Positions 1-8,342 of a stretch of 34,302 nucleotides of DNA are shown piece after piece. Within the stretch, counting starts at the first letter, position 1. Each line of letters begins with the position of its first letter. A model generated the notes under the pieces. The model ran no database searches, had not been told where the DNA came from, and saw only the letters and a program-made list of their open reading frames with translations. The stretch is from Deltaproteobacteria bacterium (GTDB lineage: Bacteria; Desulfobacterota; RBG-13-43-22), in NCBI GenBank assembly GCA_016208255.1, contig JACQYK010000208.1, positions 1-34,302 of the forward strand. The letters run 5' to 3'. A program made the position numbers and the translations under genes.

Positions 1-199
1 AGTTGGCTAAATATGCTACAAAATTTATTCATTACGATGACCCTCCCTTGGAAATGGTATTTTATTTCTTGGTCGAAATTTCTTTACCATACTCCATTCG
101 GAGGGTCTATTTTTTTAAAAACTTATTTTGGACAAGAGTGAGGTTAATTAATCTTTTTGAGCAGTCAAAAACGAAGTTTAGCCGGATATTTGTATGCTA

Positions 200-414
200 A
201 TGTCTGCGATTGAAATTTTAAAGATATTACCAAGCCGCCCAAAAGGCGCAATGAATTAAGCAGTGAGATACGTTATCTCGATCGTAAAAGAGAATCTCTG
301 GGGGATGAAATGTATTCCGCTGAGCGGGAGCTTGAGCGTTTGCGTGATTCCCCGTCGGCCAATAGGCAGACGATCGATTTTGGGAAAACGGAAATCCCGG
401 GGCAGGTGAATTAG
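200..414 (+). pseudogene. Possible small coiled-coil ORF, split by a -1 frameshift
   Basis: An ATG at 200 opens a reading frame (MSAIEILKILPSRPK...) that stops at 257. The -1 frame, entered at 241-244, continues as a charged, heptad-like stretch containing RYLDRKRESLGDEMYSAERE and ends at TAG 412-414. Joined, they give a protein of about 70 residues. The junction is C CCA AAA at 238-244, which has the form of a -1 slippery heptamer; loss of one A from a homopolymer would look the same. No strong Shine-Dalgarno is visible, and the family is not recognised. It converges on the gene ending at 428. The AT-rich stretch 1-199 before it shows nothing convincing. Confidence 0.3.
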
Positions 415-427
415 AGGAGAATGAATC

Positions 428-2698
428 TCAGAACCGTGTAATCTGGCTTTTACCAAATTGCCCGGCCAATTTTTTACAGATTCGATTTATCAATGATTGC
501 CATCTGGAAAGATCTATCGGTAGGAGAAAATACTCATGAACCAATAATTCATCACGAATCGGGTCATATTTTAAGAACTCCGGTTTGGAAATATCGGTCA
601 TCCCTTTGAACAACCAATTCGTATAAGGGGGGGAGAGGTTAAGTTCGGCTTTTCGCGATTCAAGGACCATATGCGCCGTCTGCCGATTAAATTGAATCGG
701 ACGGTTGGATGAAAGGATGATCGAAGAATTATGGGTCTTGAGAAAATTGAAATTTCGAACTAATCCGGATAAAAGGCTACGATATGAGTGGGGTCTGTTC
801 GTATTTATATCCAACACATACAGACCGTCCTGTTTCAGGATCCTAGAGACTTCCCTGAAATACTTGACTGATTTGATACTGGTCGCACCGACCCAATGCG
901 TAATCGCCAGGTTGTCAACAATAAGGTCATATTTTCTCGAATCAAATAAGGATACCGCCACCCGGGCGTCCACATTGAAGATCTTCACTTTAGGGTTCTT
1001 AAGGACCTGACCTAATAACACTTCCGCTTCTCCCTGGCTCAGGATTTCAGGGAGTTCATAAGACCAATCCACAACGTCTATTTGCTTTATCTTGGCATCC
1101 TTCGCTAGTTCTCGGATCATACCCCCGCCCCCGAGTCCAAGCACAAGGACCCGTTCCCTATTATGAAATGATAAGGGAAAAACGGCCAACCTTACATGTT
1201 TGGGATGATCCGGCAAGGCGGACATATACTGGCCGTTGACATAAACACCGCCGGCGGTTTTATCACCATTCCAATCAATAGTCGCCACACCGGTGACGCC
1301 TTCAAGGCCTTCGAAGACATCGGTGGCCATACCGTAGGTAAAAATATTCCATCTGATTTTACCGATGACCCAGGGAAGGCTGCCGATCATAACGAATAGG
1401 ATAAGATAAACAATCATTTTTGGTTTGTAAAACGCTATTCGTTTTTCGCTTTGGGCTCGGAGAAAGACACCGGCCGAAACGGCCATTCCGAAAAAAATCA
1501 AGACCAGAACGGCTGCTTTGGTTCCGAAGACAGGCAGAAAATAAAACTGGAAAAAGATTCCGCCGAAAAAGGCACCGATTGAATTGACCAGATACAGGAA
1601 TCCGGTATTGGACGGTAATCTCTTGGCTTGGGCAGAGGCTATTCTCAGTAAAATGGGAAAAATACCGCCCTGAAAAAAAGCGTAAGGAAAGACCAGAAAA
1701 GCAAAATAAAAAAAATATTTCAGGACCGAGTCAATTTCTGGAAAAGAGGTTCGAAAAAAAACAGCCCAGATTATTCCAAGACTGGAGAATAAAAATAACG
1801 CGGCCAGCCTTAAAAAATACCCTTCTTGGAGGGTGTTGGATTGGGTCAATACCAGGCTTCCCAGGCTCAGGGCAAACAGGAGAGGCATGAGGATCGCCGG
1901 AAAGTTATAAGCCGATGACGGTATCCAAACCATAGCCATTCTGAAAAGGATTAATTCCATGGCCAGGGTAATGAATCCGGAGATAGCACTCAACCAAAGA
2001 AGGAAGGGTTCCGGACGTTTTTGGTTTAAATCCTGCAGGGGAATACCGGATTCCTCAGGTGCTTTGCTCTGAAAAGTTAGAAATCTCCCAAAGAAACGGA
2101 TAAAAATGGAAAGAGCGATATTTAACCCGCCCACGAAAAACAAAGTGGTCGGAATATCAAAATTGTTAAAAAAAAGCAGGGGGACGGACAAAATTCCCAG
2201 GCTGGCGCCCAAAGTGTTAAATCCGTAAATAATTCCAATTTTTTTCCCGTTATACCGCTCGCGATCGATAAATGAGTTGAACATCAAGGGAAGGGTGCCG
2301 CCCATCAATAGACAAGGCGGCAACATGAATAAAAAGCAAACAATGATCAGGACTATTCTGAAGGAGTCGAAACCGGTAGTTCCGGGGTTTAAAAATTGAC
2401 CTAAAGAAATGGCTAACTTTGACAAAACAAAGTAACTGAAAAGAGCATAAAGACCGATGGCCAACTCCACATTGGCGTAAATACCGATAGACCGGCTTTT
2501 GTAGCGTTTAAATAGAAACGCCCCGACACCCAATCCAAGAAGAAAGGTGGAAGTGACAATGGCCGAAGAAACCGAATCCCCGCCGAAATTATAACGGATG
2601 ACCCGATCCCAGGCGGTCTGATAAACCAAGCTGCAAAATCCGGAAACGATTACAATAAAGATAATAAAGGTTTGATGGAGCGGCCTAACCGGGATCAT
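428..2698 (-). CDS. Fused multi-pass membrane / spermidine-synthase-like protein
   Basis: This 756-residue protein has about a dozen hydrophobic segments over residues 10-445, followed by a Rossmann methyltransferase/spermidine-synthase-like domain at about 455-700. The nucleotide-binding loop is GLGGGG at 521-526, followed by DVVDWS at 541-546. The architecture is that of the fused MFS/spermidine synthase proteins. Where aminopropyltransferases carry the catalytic Asp (a D-x-x-D-P-like stretch), this protein reads YDLIVDNLAITHW at about 590-602, so classical spermidine synthesis is doubtful and the substrate is unknown. AGGA lies about 6 nt before the ATG at 2698. The gene begins 16 nt downstream of tRNA-Arg on the same strand, so it may be read through from the tRNA promoter. 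Confidence 0.85.
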   Translation of the reverse strand: MIPVRPLHQTFIIFIVIVSGFCSLVYQTAWDRVIRYNFGGDSVSSAIVTSTFLLGLGVGAFLFKRYKSRSIGIYANVELAIGLYALFSYFVLSKLAISLGQFLNPGTTGFDSFRIVLIIVCFLFMLPPCLLMGGTLPLMFNSFIDRERYNGKKIGIIYGFNTLGASLGILSVPLLFFNNFDIPTTLFFVGGLNIALSIFIRFFGRFLTFQSKAPEESGIPLQDLNQKRPEPFLLWLSAISGFITLAMELILFRMAMVWIPSSAYNFPAILMPLLFALSLGSLVLTQSNTLQEGYFLRLAALFLFSSLGIIWAVFFRTSFPEIDSVLKYFFYFAFLVFPYAFFQGGIFPILLRIASAQAKRLPSNTGFLYLVNSIGAFFGGIFFQFYFLPVFGTKAAVLVLIFFGMAVSAGVFLRAQSEKRIAFYKPKMIVYLILFVMIGSLPWVIGKIRWNIFTYGMATDVFEGLEGVTGVATIDWNGDKTAGGVYVNGQYMSALPDHPKHVRLAVFPLSFHNRERVLVLGLGGGGMIRELAKDAKIKQIDVVDWSYELPEILSQGEAEVLLGQVLKNPKVKIFNVDARVAVSLFDSRKYDLIVDNLAITHWVGATSIKSVKYFREVSRILKQDGLYVLDINTNRPHSYRSLLSGLVRNFNFLKTHNSSIILSSNRPIQFNRQTAHMVLESRKAELNLSPPYTNWLFKGMTDISKPEFLKYDPIRDELLVHEYFLLPIDLSRWQSLINRICKKLAGQFGKSQITRF

Positions 2699-2714
2699 AG
2701 AGTATCCTGCCGTG

Positions 2715-2791
<77 letters not shown>

Positions 2792-2828
2792 GTTTTTATT
2801 CATCGGTTGAATATTAAAAGCCTCTAAT

Positions 2829-2857
2829 TTATTAACAATAAAAGGGGACGAAGTCAA
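2829..2857 (-). promoter_or_regulatory. Sigma70-type promoter for tRNA-Arg
   Basis: On the minus strand TTGACT (2852-2857) is followed after 17 nt by TAATAA (2829-2834). This would start transcription about 30 nt ahead of the tRNA 5' end at 2791. Confidence 0.65.
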
Positions 2858-2938
2858 AGAAAAATAGTATAAGAATGTCTTTTTATCAAAAGGGAGGAGG
2901 AGAAACAGCCCGCCCTTTTAGGAATTATTAATTTCTTG

Positions 2939-2967
2939 TTGACTTTTAAAGGTCAGGCGATTATAAA
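2939..2967 (+). promoter_or_regulatory. Sigma70-type promoter ahead of the 3128 gene
   Basis: TTGACT at 2939-2944 and TATAAA at 2962-2967 are separated by 17 nt. The predicted transcript would have a leader of about 150 nt before the ATG at 3128. The gap 2792-3127 holds this promoter, the divergent tRNA promoter and no gene that can be supported; only weak small hairpins are visible in the leader. Confidence 0.65.
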
Positions 2968-3127
2968 AAGCAATCACCAGATCTCGGAATCGACTCCGGG
3001 TAACTTTGGATGTTATGTTTTGGGTTTTTTCCGCTGGCTGATCAGGCAATCCGATGCCGGGTCAAGTCTCACATAATATTTTTCAAAAAAATTTCTGACA
3101 CTTCCATCAAGAGAGAAGCTAGCGCCT

Positions 3128-3436
3128 ATGACGGGTCCCAATGATCTCGTCCTGATCTATTTAGAAAATCAACCTGTTTTTTTTGCCCGTATTGAAAATA
3201 TAATTCCGGATAATAAACCCGGCTGGGTCCGAATGAATTTCTTGATTTTGCAGGTCCCGGTTTCTTTGGGAGAATGGATCCTTCTGCCGGAGTATATTCA
3301 AGGTGAAGAATTCACCATGGGAGGGAAGAAGGTTCACATCGAAAAAGTTGAGGTCCCCAGGGAGGAACCGGACCTCCCCCCTTCCAATTCGGAAGGGAAA
3401 GTGATTTCCATTTCAGATCGAAGGCGGAAAAATTAA
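3128..3436 (+). CDS. Small hypothetical protein
   Basis: This 102-residue soluble protein is not recognised. It has no signal peptide or membrane segment. The first 75 residues alternate hydrophobic and polar residues (LVLIYLENQPVFFARIENI...), which suggests a small beta-rich domain. The tail is Pro/Glu rich and ends in a basic RRRKN. It lies 34 nt before the DUF169 gene on the same strand and behind a good promoter, so the two probably form an operon. The ribosome site is weak (GAGAGAAG about 10 nt upstream). Confidence 0.7.
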   Translation: MTGPNDLVLIYLENQPVFFARIENIIPDNKPGWVRMNFLILQVPVSLGEWILLPEYIQGEEFTMGGKKVHIEKVEVPREEPDLPPSNSEGKVISISDRRRKN

Positions 3437-3470
3437 AATAAGCCAGATCAGTTTTTAAGGAAAACAGTCC

Positions 3471-4226
3471 ATGGAAAACCTGCAGGAACTAGCCCGGACT
3501 TATCGCCGAATCCTTCAACTTAAAACAGGGCCTGTCGCCATCCGGGTTTTAAAAACCTCTGAAGAAATACCGGTCTTGCTAAAAAAGCCGGAGTCCCCGA
3601 TCCCCAGTTTTTGTTTCGGAATCATGGAGGCTTTTAAAGGAAAAAGTATTTTATTGGGACGTTCTGATGTCAAATGTCTTATGGGCTTAACCGCTCTGGG
3701 ATTTCGAAAAGAAACTTCAAAATCGGGAAAACACAAACAAGGGGTCCAAATCGGGGTGTTTGGAAACGAAGAAGCTTCCCAAAATTATTTTTCCAAAGGA
3801 ATCTCTCTCCCGGCCGGCCAAACCCAAGGGGTGGCCATGAGTCCTTTGGAGAAAGCGGTGATGGGGGTTGATGTCGTTCTGTTTAGGGTCAATTCAGAAC
3901 AGGCTATGTGGTTGTTTGCTGCCAATCAGTATCTCACCGGTGAACGAAACGATTTTTCCATCGGAACGGGATTCCAAGGAGTTTGCGGCGACGTGATCGT
4001 TTATCCTTTGCTGCATAAAAAAGTCAATATGACCGTCAATGGGGTGGGGGATCGAATCTCTGCGGCTATGGGGAAAAACGAATTGTTCGTGGGGGTTCCG
4101 GCCTCCCTGATCAAGAAAATTGCCTCAAATCTGATTGAAATTTGTCAAAAACCGATTTTTAAAGTCACGCATTCCCCCAAGGGGTTACAAAAAATCGCTA
4201 CCTGGCGAAACGGACCCCATCATTAG
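3471..4226 (+). CDS. DUF169-family protein
   Basis: This 251-residue protein matches the DUF169 (COG2043) pattern I know from anaerobes. The opening is an ELARTYRRILQLKTGPVAIRVL-like segment (residues 6-26), followed by a Cys-containing PSFCFGIMEA stretch, a central SPLEKAVMGVDVVLF segment and the C-terminal GVCGDVIVYPLLHKK region with conserved Cys and Gly. The function of the family is unknown; members are often near redox and C1 genes. AAGGA lies about 10 nt before the ATG. It follows the 102-residue gene closely and converges on the L,D-transpeptidase gene. Confidence 0.8.
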   Translation: MENLQELARTYRRILQLKTGPVAIRVLKTSEEIPVLLKKPESPIPSFCFGIMEAFKGKSILLGRSDVKCLMGLTALGFRKETSKSGKHKQGVQIGVFGNEEASQNYFSKGISLPAGQTQGVAMSPLEKAVMGVDVVLFRVNSEQAMWLFAANQYLTGERNDFSIGTGFQGVCGDVIVYPLLHKKVNMTVNGVGDRISAAMGKNELFVGVPASLIKKIASNLIEICQKPIFKVTHSPKGLQKIATWRNGPHH

Positions 4227-4277
4227 AAACCCACGGGTATCCCTCCAAAGCCAAATTGAATAATTGAGCTCCCGCTG

Positions 4278-5222
4278 TCACTTCCTGGTTATTTCTTCGG
4301 CCAGACCATTCCTCTCGTTGAGAACGATTTCCACTCTGGTCCAATCAATTTGATCCCATAAGCTATTTATTCGAGCCAGGGATTGAGCATGATTCCAATA
4401 AGAGAAGGGCTTTTGGTAGGTATTGGGATGGGCTTCCAGGAATATTCTGCCGTTGGGAGTTATCGCCAATTTCAAAGGTTCATAAACAATGGTTATCGGA
4501 GTCCCTGGTTTTATCCGGGGAAAAAGGGTTTCGATATCTTCGGCGAGCATCCGAATACAACCGTGAGAAGTGGAATGACCGATGCTTTCCGGCCAAATCG
4601 TGGCATGAATCCCATAACCCGGAACCGATAAAGGGATCCAATATTTCCCCAGGGGATTATCCGGCCCGGGAGGGATCTTTTCTAAAACAATTTTCCCTTC
4701 CCTCCTCATTTCCTCCTGGATTGATTTAGGGATCTTCCAGGTTTTGTTCTTATATTTCCCTCTTACACTAAAAACTCCAACCGGAGTCGGCCAGTCGAAT
4801 CTTCCCAGCCCAACCGGAAACCGTTTGATCAGGGCCCCTTGTTCAAACAAATACAACATATGACCGGGGATATTCAGCAATAATCCCTCGATGACCTGGT
4901 CCTGGGGAATGATGTGCCGATTGTTGATTTCCAGCCGTTGGCCGATGGATAATTTGAAAGGCCAGAGGAGATTGTTTCTTTTGGCCAGGTACTCCCAAGC
5001 GGTTCCATCCCGCCCGGAGATAGAATATAATGAATCTTTGGTCTTAACCTCATAGGCGAGTTCACCCCCCTGGACCTCTGAAAAAATCGGCCAAGAGGGT
5101 TGATAAGCCGAGCCCAGGGCTGGGTGATCTTGGATTATTCCCCAGAACAGAAAAAAGGTCAAAAAAAGGGACCGGGTTCGATTATTCAGGTTCAGGATAA
5201 AGGTTAGAGAGAGAGTCGGCAT
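4278..5222 (-). CDS. LysM and L,D-transpeptidase (YkuD) protein
   Basis: This 314-residue exported enzyme should form 3-3 peptidoglycan cross-links or attach proteins to the wall in the periplasm. A hydrophobic export segment spans residues 17-30, after a short basic N-terminus. A LysM-like repeat is at 56-100 (YEVKTKDSLYSISGRDGT...) and the YkuD domain is at about 112-246. The catalytic motif is complete: H206 in GYGIHAT and S219-H220-G221-C222 in SHGCIRM, with C222 as the nucleophile. The C-terminal 65 residues are a Trp-rich extension. The gene is divergent from recD2 and has its own promoter. Confidence 0.92.
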   Translation of the reverse strand: MPTLSLTFILNLNNRTRSLFLTFFLFWGIIQDHPALGSAYQPSWPIFSEVQGGELAYEVKTKDSLYSISGRDGTAWEYLAKRNNLLWPFKLSIGQRLEINNRHIIPQDQVIEGLLLNIPGHMLYLFEQGALIKRFPVGLGRFDWPTPVGVFSVRGKYKNKTWKIPKSIQEEMRREGKIVLEKIPPGPDNPLGKYWIPLSVPGYGIHATIWPESIGHSTSHGCIRMLAEDIETLFPRIKPGTPITIVYEPLKLAITPNGRIFLEAHPNTYQKPFSYWNHAQSLARINSLWDQIDWTRVEIVLNERNGLAEEITRK

Positions 5223-5252
5223 GAGAATTTTTTATTTATTACATCTTGGATT

Positions 5253-5281
5253 TAGATAATTATATTTAAGCCGGATGTCAA
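5253..5281 (-). promoter_or_regulatory. Promoter for the L,D-transpeptidase gene
   Basis: On the minus strand a perfect TTGACA (5276-5281) precedes TATCTA (5253-5258) with 17 nt between, about 30 nt before the ATG at 5222. The -10 element is weak. Confidence 0.5.
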
Positions 5282-5331
5282 GGAATTGTTTTGGAATCCG
5301 ACTCTTCAGTTCAGGGCCCTTCCGATTGTCA

Positions 5332-5360
5332 TTGACCCTTTGGAGAATTTAAATTATTAT
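5332..5360 (+). promoter_or_regulatory. Promoter for recD2
   Basis: TTGACC at 5332-5337 and TATTAT at 5355-5360 are 17 nt apart, giving a leader of about 65 nt before the GTG start at 5431. Confidence 0.6.
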
Positions 5361-5430
5361 TGAATTCATAAGGTTCGGGAAAGTAATCTAAATTTTCGGG
5401 AAATATTCAGGGAAAGCCGGGAAGAATTTT

Positions 5431-7605
5431 GTGAACTCCAAGACTCTTATCACTTTGGAAGGTTCGATCGAACGGATCTCCTTTTATAACGAAGAGAATC
5501 ATTTCACCATCGCCAGGTTGAAGATCAAAGGGGAAAAGGATACGATTCCGATCATCGGCCAATTATTTTCTGTGACCCCCGGCGAGGTCTTGAAAATCAG
5601 CGGTTATTTTGAACAACATCCCAAATACGGACGTCAGATCCGAATCGAAAGTTATGAATCTCTAATTCCGGCCACTTTACCGGGTATAGAAAAATATCTC
5701 GGTTCTGGGTTGGTCAGGGGGATTGGGCCGGAAATGGCCAAAAGGATTGTTAAACGGTTCGGTTTAAGCACCCTGGAAATAATTGAACAGGATATTCGGC
5801 AGCTTTCTAAAGTGGAGGGGGTGGGGCCGAAACGAATCGCCCAGATCAAAGAGGCCTGGAAAGAACAAAAGGAGATCCGGCGCATCATGATTTTTTTGCA
5901 GGGATACGGGGTCAGCACCGGATTGGCCACGAAGATATTTAAAACTTACGGGCAACAAGCGGTAGCCCGCATCCAGGAGAATCCTTATGGATTGGCCGCC
6001 GATATCTTTGGAGTCGGTTTTCTTACCGCTGACCGGATTGCCCAAAAAATGGGGATGGAGAAGGATGCCCCGGCCAGGCTTCAGGCCGGTCTGACTTATA
6101 TTCTTCAGCAGAAAAGTGAAGAAGGACAAGTGTGTCTTCCCGAAGAGGAATTGATGGCCGAGACTTCCCGTCAGTTGGAAGTGGATCCCGATCAACTTCA
6201 ACCCGTTCTCAAAACCTTGGTTCAAAAAAAACAACTTCGCACCCGGCAGGGGGAGACGGGGAGAGTTTACATTTTTTTGCCTTATCTGGACCTCTCCGAA
6301 GAAGGGATTTCGCAAAGAATGGGGATCCTATTGCAAAATAAACCCAAAATCGACGGACGGACGGAAGCGATCATCGCTCGGGTGGAAAAGACCTTTCGTC
6401 TTACCTTGTCCGGCCAACAAAAAGAAGCGGTTCGAAAAGCCCTTTCTCAAAAGCTTTTGATTATTACCGGTGGACCTGGAACCGGAAAGACCACTATTGT
6501 TCGCTCTATTTTAGAGATTTTTAAACAATTGGACCGAAAATGTATTCTGATGGCCCCAACCGGCCGGGCGGCCAAACGTCTTTCGGAGGTAACCCATTAT
6601 CCGGCCACCACTATTCACCGGGGGTTGGGTTATAATCCCAAGATGGGTGGGTTTCAAAAAGATGAGGGACATCCTCTTCCGGCCGATCTGGTGGTTATTG
6701 ACGAAGCCTCGATGGTCGACACTTATTTGATGTTTAATCTCTTAAGGGCCGTTCCGGATCAGGCGGTTTTGATCCTGGTCGGTGATGTTTTTCAGCTGCC
6801 TTCGGTGGGGCCGGGAAATGTTCTTTCCGATTTTATTCAATCGGAAAAGGTCCCGGTGGTTCAATTAAACCGGATTTTCAGACAGGGGGAGGGGAGTCTG
6901 ATAGTTGTCAACGCTCACCGGATTCATCAGGGCGACCTGCCGATCCTGGCCAAGGAGGATGGGAACAGAGAGCAGGATTTTTATTTTCTGGAGCAGGAAG
7001 AGCCGGAGAAGGCTGCGCGCTGGATACTGGAATTGGTCCAGGACAAACTGCCTAAACGATACGGGCTTGATCCGCTGCAGGATATTCAGGTTTTGACCCC
7101 GATGTATAAGGGGGTGGTCGGTGCTGAAAATCTGAATCTGTTTCTTCAACAACACTTAAACAAAGACCCCCGATCGGTTCAACGAGGCACCCGCCTTTTT
7201 AAAGTGGGGGACAAGGTCATGCAACTGCGGAATAATTATGACAAGGATGTTTTTAACGGCGACATTGGCCGCCTGGCAAAAATTGATCAGGAGAATCAGG
7301 AAGTCCTGGTCAATTTTGACGGGCGGTTTGTCGTTTATGATTTCGCCGAGCTGGATGATCTGGTCCTGGCTTACGCCATTTCGGTTCATAAATCACAGGG
7401 GAATGAATATCCGGCCGTGATTCTTCCGGTCATGATCCAACACTTCATTTTGCTGCAAAGAAATTTGATTTACACAGCCGTGACCCGTGCCAAAAAGGTG
7501 GTCGTTCTAGTGGGAACCAAGAAAGCCTTGGCCATCGGCATCAAAAATAATAAACCCCAATTACGTTATAGTTTTTTAAAGGAAAGACTGATCCGATTGC
7601 CTTAA
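5431..7605 (+). CDS. recD2: ATP-dependent DNA helicase RecD2 (RecD/TraA family)
   Basis: This 724-residue superfamily 1B 5'-3' helicase is of the RecD2 type, which acts in DNA repair without RecBC. An OB-like N-terminal domain (about 1-80) and helix-hairpin-helix segments (GSGLVRGIGPEMAKRI near 91-106; VEGVGPKRIAQI near 128-139) precede the motor domains. Walker A is GGPGTGKTT at 347-355, Walker B/motif II is VVIDEASMVD near 426, and the C-terminal motifs HKSQGNEYPAV and YTAVTRAKK are present. The length is typical of the family. It starts with GTG after GGAAG. It ends only 4 nt before the stop of the convergent phosphatidyltransferase gene. Confidence 0.95.
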   Translation: MNSKTLITLEGSIERISFYNEENHFTIARLKIKGEKDTIPIIGQLFSVTPGEVLKISGYFEQHPKYGRQIRIESYESLIPATLPGIEKYLGSGLVRGIGPEMAKRIVKRFGLSTLEIIEQDIRQLSKVEGVGPKRIAQIKEAWKEQKEIRRIMIFLQGYGVSTGLATKIFKTYGQQAVARIQENPYGLAADIFGVGFLTADRIAQKMGMEKDAPARLQAGLTYILQQKSEEGQVCLPEEELMAETSRQLEVDPDQLQPVLKTLVQKKQLRTRQGETGRVYIFLPYLDLSEEGISQRMGILLQNKPKIDGRTEAIIARVEKTFRLTLSGQQKEAVRKALSQKLLIITGGPGTGKTTIVRSILEIFKQLDRKCILMAPTGRAAKRLSEVTHYPATTIHRGLGYNPKMGGFQKDEGHPLPADLVVIDEASMVDTYLMFNLLRAVPDQAVLILVGDVFQLPSVGPGNVLSDFIQSEKVPVVQLNRIFRQGEGSLIVVNAHRIHQGDLPILAKEDGNREQDFYFLEQEEPEKAARWILELVQDKLPKRYGLDPLQDIQVLTPMYKGVVGAENLNLFLQQHLNKDPRSVQRGTRLFKVGDKVMQLRNNYDKDVFNGDIGRLAKIDQENQEVLVNFDGRFVVYDFAELDDLVLAYAISVHKSQGNEYPAVILPVMIQHFILLQRNLIYTAVTRAKKVVVLVGTKKALAIGIKNNKPQLRYSFLKERLIRLP

Positions 7606-7609
7606 CGAT

Positions 7610-8275
7610 TTATTCTGGTCTATCCTTTGATAACTTATCCAAACTTTTTAATACAAAAAGAATCCGCCGCAGGGCCGTCAGATGAGTGCCGACTGCGAGC
7701 AAAAGGAGTATGGCGATAAAAAAAAGACGATCCGAGGCCCAGGTTTGGGCGGGGAAAAAAGTGACTAACAGATCGGCAATCAGGGATCCAGCCCCCAGGG
7801 TGATGACCCGTTCGGCCCGCCCAAAATAGCCTAAGGAAACCGACAACCCGAGACCTTCCCCCCGGGCACGAGAATAACTGACCAGAAACGAGCCGGTTAA
7901 GAAAAGAAGAAGAAGGGGGGTAATAAGCCGTTGGTGGATGTTAACCGGGTTGAACAAAAAATAGAGCCAGATACCAAAGATGGCAAAAAAATCGCTGTAA
8001 CGATCCAAAATAGAATCCAGAAAGGCCCCGGAAGGGGTCTGTTGATTGGCCTTTCGGGCCAAGCAGCCATCCACGGTATCAATGGCCCCGGAAACGAGAA
8101 CGCTGATCCCGCCCAGCCAAAGGGAGTAACTATAGGCCGGGATGGACAGGAGGCTGAATATTAAGCCGGTTATGGAAAGGTGGTTGGGTTTTAAGGAACG
8201 TTGGGATAGAAAGGGGACCGGAACCTCTTCAATCCATTTCAAATAACGTCTCCCGACCCGGCTTTCACGAAGCAA
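7610..8275 (-). CDS. CDP-alcohol phosphatidyltransferase, probably inositol-phosphate specific
   Basis: This 221-residue membrane protein has about six hydrophobic segments and the full family signature: D66-x2-D69-G-x2-A73-R74-x8-G83-x3-D87-x3-D91. The family transfers a phosphatidyl group from a CDP-lipid to an alcohol. Because the inositol-3-phosphate synthase gene lies immediately upstream on the same strand, I infer the acceptor is inositol 1-phosphate, giving phosphatidylinositol phosphate; this is from context, not from a specificity residue. The start is TTG at 8275 with AAAGGA 8 nt upstream. A 7-bp hairpin (8274-8280/8283-8289) overlaps this start and could hide it. Confidence 0.85.
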   Translation of the reverse strand: MLRESRVGRRYLKWIEEVPVPFLSQRSLKPNHLSITGLIFSLLSIPAYSYSLWLGGISVLVSGAIDTVDGCLARKANQQTPSGAFLDSILDRYSDFFAIFGIWLYFLFNPVNIHQRLITPLLLLFLTGSFLVSYSRARGEGLGLSVSLGYFGRAERVITLGAGSLIADLLVTFFPAQTWASDRLFFIAILLLLAVGTHLTALRRILFVLKSLDKLSKDRPE

Positions 8276-8342
8276 AGGATCAATCCTTTAAGAAACTTGC
8301 AGTCATCATTTTGGGGTTATATTTTATCTATTACGGTTAAAA

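Noticed and set aside
3..200. 65-codon open frame at the left edge
   Set aside because: AT-rich, Phe-rich, no ribosome site in view and no recognisable family; could be chance.
5764..6315. 183-codon minus-strand open frame
   Set aside because: Antisense to recD2 with no own features.
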